A stretch of 64,000 nucleotides of DNA, from NCBI GenBank assembly GCA_930367205.1, contig OV884015.1:104782509-104846508 (forward strand), in the 5' to 3' direction. Position numbers and translations under genes: made by a program. The DNA comes from Acanthosoma haemorrhoidale. Taxonomy: Eukaryota; Arthropoda; Insecta; Hemiptera; Acanthosomatidae. Below the pieces are notes generated by a model that was not told the origin of the DNA, searched no databases, and saw nothing but the letters and a program-made list of their open reading frames with translations. This document shows positions 19,101 through 27,522 of this stretch, in pieces (position 1 is the stretch's first letter; every line of letters begins with the position of its first letter).

Positions 19101-21324
19101 GACAAGTGTAAAAAGGACAAAAGAGCGGGAGGCCGGCTTGTTCTTTTTGATCTTCCCAGGACACAAGCATATGGAAGAACAGTAGATGGAAGAAGAGTTG
19201 TAAAAGAAGAAGGATTGAAATGGTAGCAGTGGACGTTTACTGATAGCGTGGCACAACAGCAACAAAGGAAGAACAAAGAAAACAAAAGGACATAAAAATT
19301 AGTAAATATTAAGGTAAAATAGAAAATTTGTTTTAACATTATAATTATGTCACTGACGTGCTTATATATAATAAATCAATGAATAGTTTTGTAATTCAAC
19401 AATTTTTCTTTTGCCAGAATTCTTTTATATATTAACAGAACCTTTCAAACCTCAGATTAAATTTAAAATTAATCAAAATAGATAAAAACATAACAATACA
19501 TACATCATTTTAGCATTTCTTTATACCATTAATTAATATACAGTCCATTGCATCATTCCTTTACTTACCAGCACAGCCCATGTAACATTTAAGGTGGTAA
19601 TATCTGAACCTATTTACATTAGGTGATAACACAATTCCCCATAACAAAATACCCTCGGTAACTGATGAACCTTATGATAGCTCAGCTTTTACTGATTTAT
19701 CATCTTTTAAAATTATAGGTTTCAGAAATTTTCACGAAAACATACAACCAATAACCAGATGAGGTCATCTATTTTTTTTTTTTTTTTTTTTGTCATTTGT
19801 TATTCTTTCCATAAAAAATGAAAAATTTTATGAAATATATTTTAACAAAATTATTCAGCTGCCAATAGAACTTTTAAATAGTTCAGAATGAAGCGGTTAG
19901 CCTCCACATAAGCTGCGATAAAGAAACTGGTGCTGGATTGTAATGTCATTAAGAAACCTAAATCTTTCCCAGGGACTTTTAAATGGAACAAGATTAGGGG
20001 TGCATATATGAACGCAAATTACTCCGATTTGGAAATCATTATGGGCAAAAGGATAGGCCAAGGGATTTTGATTTCTAGAATCTTTCATCATCAGAGACTA
20101 CTCCATATTGCCGAATTAGTAAAACTCTGATGAATTATACGAGAAAAAGCTGTAAACCCGTCATTTTAAGGCAGTAAAGCTTTCTTTTCTTTAAATTGGT
20201 TGCGAGTTTTATACATAAGTGCAGTAAACTAGGGAAAAAATGTACCATCAAGTATTGTTATATTACATGGGGATCTTAGCTCAAAAACTAACAAAACCAA
20301 ATTTTAAGGTGATTTTGAAAAAACTTACAGTCAAATTCTTCTTTAATTTCTTGTTTTACCGCCTTAAAACATTCCTCTGGGTCTGTGAACATAAACAATC
20401 AAAATTCTAGGAAATATGAACAGGTAAGTCTTTCTATTTAATATGATTAAATAAATTATTTAAGATTACATTTAGAGATTTCAATGTATTTTCATAATTT
20501 TCTCACTAACTACAGATTTAAGATTCAAAAATCTCATTACTATTGCAGCCATGACCCGCATACTACTGCTAAGGTGACCAGCTTTTAAATCATAAATAAA
20601 AGTAACTATTTATGCATTGCAAAATTAATACGCTATAATCTGTTACACCTTTAAAAACTGTTATCAACCCCCATGTTGATTCGGGCCATTCTTCGATATG
20701 TTGAAAACATGTTTGGTCTCCAGTGCGAAGAGTATGCATCTCATAATCTCGTCTGAAGAATCAGCATGTCAAATACCAATGCATTAAACCACACACAAAG
20801 GATCGGCTCTGCAACAATCGAATATGGAGATTTACAGAGCAGCCTTCAAATATGAAAAAGAAGGATATTTTTTGGGAGGGACAGAACTAATAAAAGAATG
20901 GCCCTAAAGAAGAACAATTGGTCGCCTTAACTACCATGTTAATAGAATTCGTAAAACTTTTAATCTCAACAAAACATGCACACTTATTACACTTTCCACC
21001 TGCAAAATAATGGTTGGAATACGTAGAGGATGCTGATCGCATCAGTAACTTGAGCTAAAATAATTTCTAGCAAGGGAATAATCACTATTAAAACAGCTAG
21101 AGAAGTGTGCCCTTCCCTTTATCAGCTTATTACACATTTGATTGAGATAGGACAGATCAATTTTTAAATTAACAATAAATCAGATGAACAGTAGATCTGT
21201 GTTCTCTTCATGAGAAAAAATGGAATCCTCCATTGACAGGGGGCAAAAATATGTTTGATGAATAATTTATTGCTTTCGCAGAGAGGAGTCAAATACAAAA
21301 ATGTTATTTACCTGTTTTATCCAT
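13163..21324 (-). CDS. C2H2 zinc-finger gene 1 (9 fingers, microexon N-terminus)
   Basis: Gene model from splice signals: exon 1 21324-21312 (ATG GAT AAA ACA G), exon 2 20382-20329, microexons 14755-14708, 14527-14477 and 14299-14252, finger exon 14094-13163. All junctions are phase 1; lengths 13+54+48+51+48+932 give an in-frame 381-residue protein. The finger exon starts after acceptor TTTTTTCAG with G-P-L-A-A-V. A degenerate finger follows (K-P-Y-C-D-Y-K, first Cys missing), then nine C-X2-C-X12-H-X4-H fingers of type C-P-H-C-S-Y-K-A-V with T-G-E-K-P-H linkers, ending T-S-Q-H-K-A. Fingers of this type bind DNA. The N-terminus carries four psi-K-x-E sites instead of KRAB, ZAD or BTB. A 15-bp duplication near 13613-13642 adds five residues in the linker after finger 4. 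Element B fills the intron between exon 2 and the microexons. It is likely a nuclear transcription regulator; the target is unknown. Confidence 0.72.
14252..14755 (-). other. Gene 1 microexon array (3 exons)
   Basis: In transcription order: 14755-14708 (48 nt, S-I-M-H-F-K-E-E-E-E-L-I-L-D-D), 14527-14477 (51 nt, G-P-I-H-I-K-E-E-E-K-G-L-I-L-E-D) and 14299-14252 (48 nt, D-P-I-H-I-K-E-E-E-E-L-T-L-D-D). Each is preceded by an AG acceptor and followed by GTGAGT. Spacing is about 225-231 bp, and the intron sequence between them is itself repeated. Every exon starts and ends in phase 1. Confidence 0.72.
14756..15545. other. Intron of gene 1, AT-rich
   Basis: Nothing coding seen. Shared with 30212-31160 in gene 2, up to the insertion point of element B. 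Confidence 0.45.
15550..16319 (+). repeat. Element B copy 2: 5' LTR
   Basis: 770 bp. It is about 110 bp longer than the 3' LTR because it carries an extra stretch at about 15860-15970 (around GTGTAAGATGAAG). It is not followed by a clear TGG primer-binding site. Confidence 0.65.
16438..18644 (+). pseudogene. Element B copy 2: pol (RT, RNase H, integrase), broken
   Basis: RT starts within the fingers (V-E-K-K-D-G-T-V-R-I-C-L-D-G, 16438), goes through V-D-L-K-N-S-F-W-Q and breaks at 16650. It resumes with I-P-F-G-L-S-V-S and the active site Y-V-D-D (about 16768). RNase H follows from about 17080 (E-S-D-S-S-D-F-A-S), broken by a short hairpin insertion near 17440-17471. Integrase from 17613 has H-L-K-F-C-H and C-H-N-C, D in S-I-D-Y-L-G, then L-S-A-N-A-T-C-F where the second catalytic Asp is Ala, and a stop at 18081. 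Recognisable sequence ends at the TAA at 18642. Not functional. Confidence 0.78.
17434..17471. repeat. Short hairpin insertion in element B copy 2
   Basis: TATCCACAT pairs with ATGTGGATA, and ATTGTATGTGGA (17441-17452) pairs perfectly with TCCACATACAAT (17460-17471) around a 7-base loop. Copy 3 lacks most of it (TATATCCAAATTCAAGG at about 33389). Confidence 0.7.
18838..19495 (+). repeat. Element B copy 2: 3' LTR
   Basis: 658 bp from TGTTGTAAACCC to CATAACA, followed by ATAC. Very similar to the LTR at 6024-6683. Confidence 0.75.
19500..20328. other. Intron of gene 1 between element B and exon 2
   Basis: Nothing coding recognised. It holds a T-run of about 22 at 19771-19792, of variable length in the paralogous introns. 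Confidence 0.45.
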
Positions 21325-21639
21325 CGCAATTAAAATAAATATTCTAACAGATATGAAAATCAAATCCAACGAGTACAATAAAACAACAAAGGGAGCAATA
21401 ACTGATGCTCAACTGACCACATCGGTTCATCCTTCAGGAACGAATCGGCACGTGAACGTTGAATCCAGCTCAGTCCAAAGAGCTATCTCTGCCCCAGTCA
21501 GCCAGGAAACAGGAAGCGTGGGAGTTCGGGGAGCTGAGTCCTTATTTTTCGTCCATGAACATGCTTCGAGAGGATGTAGGATTGCTAAATAAAGGCCACT
21601 CTATCAAATCAGGGGGAGATCTTCCGACTTAAGGCTCTC

Positions 21640-21990
21640 GAAGAACACTTTTCGTAGCAGCGGTTAAACCTTCAGGAATAATAAACATGTGAGTGTGTTA
21701 TGCTCCTAACTTGATTTAATAAAGTTATATACAATTAATGGAGACTTAATTAATAATTCAATATAATACAACATGGTGTCAGGTGAAATCCTAGTTATTT
21801 AATAAAGTGAATAAGTGTCATAGTGGTAGGTTACAACCAACCGCGTTGTGTGATGGAGTTTAAACCACCCGCTGAATTAACGTTTTCGGGCAGTATTGCA
21901 GAAAACTGGAAAACAACACATTCAGTTATGCTCCTAACTTGATTTAATAAAGTTATATACAATGACTGGAGACTTAATTAATAATTCCAT
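21640..21990 (+). mobile_element. Element D copy 2: LTR - gag stub - LTR end
   Basis: 5' LTR tail up to 21773, primer-binding-like TGGTGTCAGG at 21774, gag ATG at 21854 and about 20 gag codons. At 21915 it jumps back to LTR sequence (GTTATGCTCCTAACTTG) ending in AATAAAACA. Nearly the whole interior is deleted. It lies about 320 bp upstream of the gene 1 start codon. Confidence 0.65.
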
Positions 21991-22186
21991 ATAATAAAAC
22001 AGAAGGCTGTCGAGGATCACGCCTAACAGCAGGAAACCTTAGCTCAATCAACTTGGCACCCTACTCTCACCATTGTCACTCATTTCGTCAGTTAGTTCAG
22101 GACGAGCTGATCCGCTTCGGAATTGGGACGTCGCAACCAGCATTTGTCTGAGCAAGGATATATCTCCGAGGGTCGGCATCTTTGCT

Positions 22187-22412
22187 GTTTGGCGAGGCAG
22201 CTGAAGATGGCTGGTAAGATCATATTCGTGTTTGGCGAGGCAGCTGAAGATGGCTGGTAAGATCATATTCGTGTTTGGCGAGGCAGCTGAAGATGGCCGG
22301 TAAGGTCATATTCGTGTGTTTGGCGAGGCAGCTGAAGATGGCCGGTAAGGTGATATTCGTGTGTTTGGAGAGGCAGCTGAAGATGGCCGGTAAGATCATA
22401 TTCGTGTGTTTG
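22187..22412. repeat. Minisatellite, 43-45 bp unit, five copies
   Basis: Five tandem copies of a unit beginning GTTTGGCGAGGCAGCTGAAG and ending CATATTCGT(GT). The last three carry CCGG where the first two have CTGG. No function recognised. Confidence 0.85.
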
Positions 22413-22779
22413 TCGTGTCAGATCAGTGTGATAATGCCGTCCCATTAATCTTCATAAACAAGACAGAGGACTTTGACGCGTCATCACCTGACATCTGGAC
22501 CCCGAAGATGACACCCCTTTTCCATCTGACCTCTCCAACTCCTACCCATTTTGCCCCCGTCTCCAAACATTTTCTCGTTTTTATACTATATTTTGTAAGT
22601 TTTAGTTTTATGTTTACCTACAATATATTCTTTCTATATTGAAATTATTTCATATTAATACTAGCCACAGCTCGATATGTACTTAGTCTTTTCATTTTTA
22701 GCTTCCCTCCTTATGAATATCTTCAAGATTCAATGCTCCCCGCTTTCCTGAATTTTTTCATTCGAATATTCCATCGTTG

Positions 22780-23160
22780 ACTCTTAGCACCTGAACGCAG
22801 CAAGGCAACAAACAAGCTCTAGCCACAACAGGCACCCTGATACTTAACCCCTCTTAATAACCTTTCCTAACCTTATCCGGTCTAACATCCTACTCGCCAA
22901 ATCGGAATTCTTCGCACGAGTCATCACAACACCTTCCCTCCTATCCAATCAACACTGCTACTAATATCCACCCAGGCAACTAAAAAGCTCTAGCCATAAC
23001 ATGCAACCTGATACTTAATCCCTCTTAATAACCTTTCCTAACCTTATCCGGTCTAAAATCCTAATCACCAAATCGGAATTCTTCGCACGAGTCATCACAA
23101 CACCTTCCCTCCTATCCAATCAACACTGCTACTAATATCCACCCAGGCATCTCCTTTTTT
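22780..23160. repeat. 171-bp sequence duplicated in tandem
   Basis: The block starting AAGCTCTAGCC at 22814 recurs at 22985 with few changes and ends at CCACCCAGGCA. Only one copy is present at the paralogous place (42855-43025). Probably part of the CR1/L2-like LINE. Confidence 0.7.
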
Positions 23161-23419
23161 TCTCATTTCCTCAATTATGAAATCAAGAACGGATTCAATA
23201 TGCCCAGATGACATTATCGTGAAATTCCTAAAGCTTCGCCTTCCTGCAATTATTCCCATATTACTTTACATTTATAAAATTCAACACTTCCATCTTCCTC
23301 AAAGACTACACTCCATGTCAAATCTTCCTAACCTTTCCAAAAAGAAAGACTAGTGTAATCCCAAATTTTCTCAACCCTAAAATCACGTTTAAATCCCGCT
23401 CTAATCAGCCATTGACACT

Positions 23420-23850
23420 TATCTATCGTTATCCTCTAAGACTTTATTAAGGCATTTGACACCATTGATCACTCCATCCTTCTATCGAAACTAGTATCGC
23501 AGACCTCTTGTAACAGTACTGTCAGCTGGTTTAAATCATTCATCTCTAATCTCTGATCAACCTCGTACACTGTCTTCCGCTGTAGCTCACGGTTCTTCAT
23601 CAATTTCGTTTGTCTACTTCAACGATATAAATCTATTCATCACTGCTCATACTAACTATTTACCGGCGAATGACGAGTGGACTCCAATCCGCCTCTATAT
23701 TGATTCAGGAAGATCTTGGGATGAATGTGGAGAAATCCAAGCAATCATTGGCTCAGGTCACCTCCTAAAAACCCTTAACCATCAACGCTCGTCCTAGCCA
23801 GTTCCTCGGTCATAAATCTACCTTTTGTCATTAGTTAAATAATCTTTGTT
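23420..23850 (+). mobile_element. CR1/L2-like LINE fragment (RT core)
   Basis: Reads K-A-F-D-T-I-D-H-S-I-L-L-S-K-L at about 23452-23496, the RT motif of CR1/L2-type LINEs, then V-S-W-F-K-S-F-I-S-N-L. The active-site box is not intact. Decayed; homologous to 43200-43650. Confidence 0.68.
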
Positions 23851-24689
23851 GAGGAGAGTATTGTATCAAGTACAACCAAAACACTGGTATATACAAATTT
23901 TAAGAGTTATGATACTACATACTACTGGGTCAGGTGTTTAGCGACTAGTTTCTGGGAGACAAGTGTGGACTGCAACTGAAGTTGAGACATATGTGAACAT
24001 GAGAAGGGTTGTTTCAGGAATTGGGATGGATGCAAAATAACAGGAAACACCAGTTATTTTCATGAAGTCCCGAGGCAGGTGTACACTAGAAGGGGCTTTT
24101 AGCCTTATATATAATATTAGGATTATAATATTATTAGCATTATATAACTATTGACCAAACTATATGCTGGAAAGACCACATATCCCAAATAACTCTCTGA
24201 TCCATGTCCACCTTTTGGTAATATATATTTAATTATGGAAGTGCACCACCAAACCATCATGAGTAAATACAGTTGTTTTTCTAGCAAAACCTTCAATTCC
24301 TGGCTTGCTTTGCTTTCCTCTCTTAAACAGTCAACTGCCTATCTCCTTAGCATCTCTTAACCTACTACTCTCTCTTCCAGTTCTTACAAACATCTGCTAC
24401 CTGCAACTTACACTTCCTACCTGCAACTGGACCACCCATTACAGACATAGCCTCCTAGAGCATTCATTTTTTAAGAAATACCTTGACAATGATTATAATA
24501 GGCGCTTTCCATAAAAGGAGTCTAGACATCAAAGTTCCTTGAGATCAAAGTCATACTTCACATGAGTGTACCATATTAGGTTTTAACATTACCAGGTAGA
24601 TATTAACATATTATTTAATGAGCTACACACAGAAATAAAGTATTAGACAAAAAGGATTAAACAAGGTGGCACAACATGCAATATTCTTG

Positions 24690-24960
24690 GTTTAATTCCT
24701 CAATCCACAGGATCCTGTATTCCTGACCTTTCACTGCTCTCACCCACAAAACTGCATTCGATCAGTCCTTCCTTGCTCGCTCTACTACTCTCTGGAATTC
24801 TCTACCTCCTATTATCCGCCATGCTGCATTCTCAAGAGCCTTCAAAACCCTCTTATTCCAACATCTCCTCACCATCCAGTCGCTTGGTAGTTTGGGAACA
24901 ATTTATTTATTATATTATATTTTCATACTTTTATGTTTACATTTTTATTTCATTGTATAA
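24690..24960 (+). mobile_element. CR1/L2-like LINE 3' end
   Basis: Same C-terminal tail (A-R-S-T-T-L-W-N-S-L-P-P-I-I-R) and AT-rich 3' UTR as at 12150. Between this and 26098 only intergenic sequence is seen; 25200-25970 recurs at 51400-52100 and is missing from the block of gene 1. Confidence 0.65.
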
Positions 24961-26098
24961 ATACATGTATATGTTTTTATTGGCAGCTTCCTTGGTTTTT
25001 ACTACAGTATATTTAGTTTGTATGTTACTTTATTTGTATCAATTTAACGGTTTTCATTTAAAGTCGTATCGTATTGTAGAAACTCCTTTATCTTGTTATT
25101 TTTATCAGTTATATGCGGATCCATCTATGACTTTATTAACTAAATGCATTAAAATAATCTTTTATTTTATTTTTATTTCTCACAAAGGTTTACACTTTAT
25201 TTTACGTTGACATTTTTTTTTTTTTTTGAAGTAATAGTTCTTATTTCTCAGATATGAATTTATCATCTGAATGTGATGTTCATTCGTAGGGGACATTGTA
25301 CGGGTGTAAATTATTTTTCTATTCTATTCTAACAGTCATTATCTAAATAAACCTTACAAAAAATAGAAACAAAACTAAAGGCAAATCACAAAACATAATA
25401 GCAACAGGAAATATCGACAATTAAAAAATAATCAATTAATAAAATAACACTAAAAAAAACCTGATTAATTATTTGGCAAACCTTCTGGTAAATAAATTGA
25501 TTAACATTCACATAATTTTAGACAGTGCTTGAAGTTATAGCATGCCGCAATTTATATATATATATATAATTAGCTTATTTTTAAGAATGGAATTTTCTTT
25601 ACGAATAAATTGAACTAGGGTAATATCAGTGTTTTGACATCACTCCAAGACCCTTGGAGATCTTCAAAAGGACTCCAGGAGATTAAACGTTAACACGCCA
25701 GGCATTTGGGCCATTAGACATAACAACTTATGAGCAGGGAAGTACAGAATATTATAAAATGCAGATACTAAACTCATGGCCAAGTTTATAAAACACACTC
25801 TTAAGGAATACTCCGTACAAAGAGGGGGTATAGGGTTATAATTAACAGAATATAATGTGTGTAAATGATAAAAAAATGAAATATTAAATAAATAAACTTT
25901 ATTATTAGCAAGGAAATTAAAACAGATGATTACCAAGATCTGCTAGATTGCTGAATATCAGTTGAAATTAGGCACCTTACTTCAGTGATTATTTCTTCAA
26001 TATTCTCTATTATCTAACCACTTTGCCTGGATTGGTCATTACAGGTCTCAACAAATGACAAGATGAAATTTGTTTTCTTAAGTATAGTGTCACACATA

Positions 26099-26104
26099 TT
26101 TATT
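26099..26104 (-). terminator. Candidate polyadenylation signal of gene 2
   Basis: AATAAA on the minus strand, at the paralogous place of the gene 1 and gene 3 signals. Confidence 0.35.
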
Positions 26105-26359
26105 TAATAAACTAGATTGTACTGTTTCTCAGATAAAATGTAGACACTGACTAGGCTTACCTCTGGTAAGGTGTTCATTCAATTGATGAGATTGTACTGG
26201 TCTGTAGCTACAATGAGGACATTGATGGGATGTATATCTCTTGTAAGGTGAACCTCGATCAGCTTTTACTGCTTTATTGTGGGAATGAGTACCTCTTCGA
26301 TTTTCTGTTATGATGTGGATTTATAAGATTCTTAAAAATAATGGACATTGTTAAAACAT

Positions 26360-27522
26360 TTCTAAATTAGGTTATGCCTTATGTTGTGAGGTTATATGGT
26401 TCTTCAAATGAGTAGCCTGCACTGCTTTGTAACTACAATGAGGACATTTATGGGGCTTTTCTCGGGTGTGTTTTGTCATTATATAGTTCTTCAAATAAAC
26501 AGCTCTCACTGCTTTGTAGCTAGAATGAAGTCACTTAGGGGGCTTTTCTCCAGTGTGTTTTGTCATTATATGGTTCTTCAAATAAACAGCTCTCACTGCT
26601 TTGAAGCTACAATGAGGACATTTATGGGGCTTTTCTCTGGTGTGTTTTGTCATTATATGGTTCTTCAAATAAACAGCTCTCACTGCTTTGAAGCTACAAT
26701 GAGGACATTTATGGGGCTTTTCTCCGGTGTGTTTTGTCATTATATGGTTCTTCAAATTAACAGCTCTCACTGCTTTGTAGCTACAATGAGGACACTTATG
26801 GGGCTTTTCTCCAGTGTGTTTTGTCATTATATGGTTCTTCAAATAAACAGCTCTCACTGCTTTGAAGCTACAATGAGGACATTTATGGGGCTTTTCTCCG
26901 GTGTGTTTTGTCATTATATGGTTCTTAAAAATAATGCATTACTTTGTAATTGGAATGAGGGCATTGTTGAAACTTTCTAAATTAGGTTATGCCTTATGTT
27001 GTGAGGTTATATGGTTCTTCAAATGAATAGCCTGCACTGCTTTGTAACTACAATGAGGACACTTATGGGGCTTTTCTCCAGTGTGTTATAACATTATATG
27101 GTTCTTCAAATAAACAGCTCTCACTGCTTTGAAGCTACAATGAGGACATTTATGGGGCTTTTCTCCGGTGTGTTTTGTCATTATATGATTCTTAAAAATA
27201 ATGCATTACTTTGTAATTGGAATGAGGGCATTGTTGAAACATTTCTAAATTAGGTTATGCCTTATGTTGTGAGGTTATATGGTTCTTCAAATGAATAGCC
27301 TGCACTGCTTTGTAACTACAATGAGGACACTTATGGGGCTTTTCTCCAGTGTGTTTTGCCATTATATGGTTCTTCAAATAAACAGCTCTCACTGCTTTGA
27401 AGCTACAATGAGGACATTTATGGGGCTTTTCTCCGGTGTGTTTTGTCATTATATGATTCTTAAAAATAATGCATTACTTTGTAATTGGAATGAGGGCATT
27501 GTTGAAACATTTCTAAATTAGG
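26360..27522 (-). pseudogene. Three extra terminal finger blocks downstream of gene 2
   Basis: Beyond the gene 2 stop lie further finger blocks, each beginning after the same tail sequence (TTTCTAAATTAGG). A two-finger block with its own T-S-Q-H-K-A stop is at 27449-27255, and a similar one lies at about 27185-26985. A third with about six fingers (26914-26396) contains a frame break near 26525. The last two blocks repeat with a period of 267-268 bp. No acceptor with a phase-1 start precedes them, so they look like leftovers of unequal exchange, not exons. Alternative 3' ends cannot be ruled out. Confidence 0.7.

Larger units (their letters stand above)
15550..19495 (+). mobile_element. Element B copy 2: Ty3/gypsy retrotransposon in the gene 1 intron
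   Basis: LTRs start TGTTGTGAAC / TGTTGTAAAC and end CATAACA. They are flanked by ATAC at 15546-15549 and 19496-19499, a likely 4-bp target duplication. Only pol is recognisable inside; gag and protease are missing. It lies antisense to gene 1, within the intron between exon 2 and the microexons. Confidence 0.78.

Noticed and set aside
21353..21592. 79-codon plus-strand frame, repeated at 37274-37513
   Set aside because: It lies over the upstream region of genes 1 and 2, is broken in the gene 0 and gene 3 copies, and has no domain. Its conservation is explained by recent block duplication.
22048..22445. Minus-strand repeat frames encoding H-L-Q-L-P-R-Q-T-H-E-Y-D-L-T-G
   Set aside because: Product of the 43-45 bp minisatellite; no start context and the frame shifts when the unit length changes.
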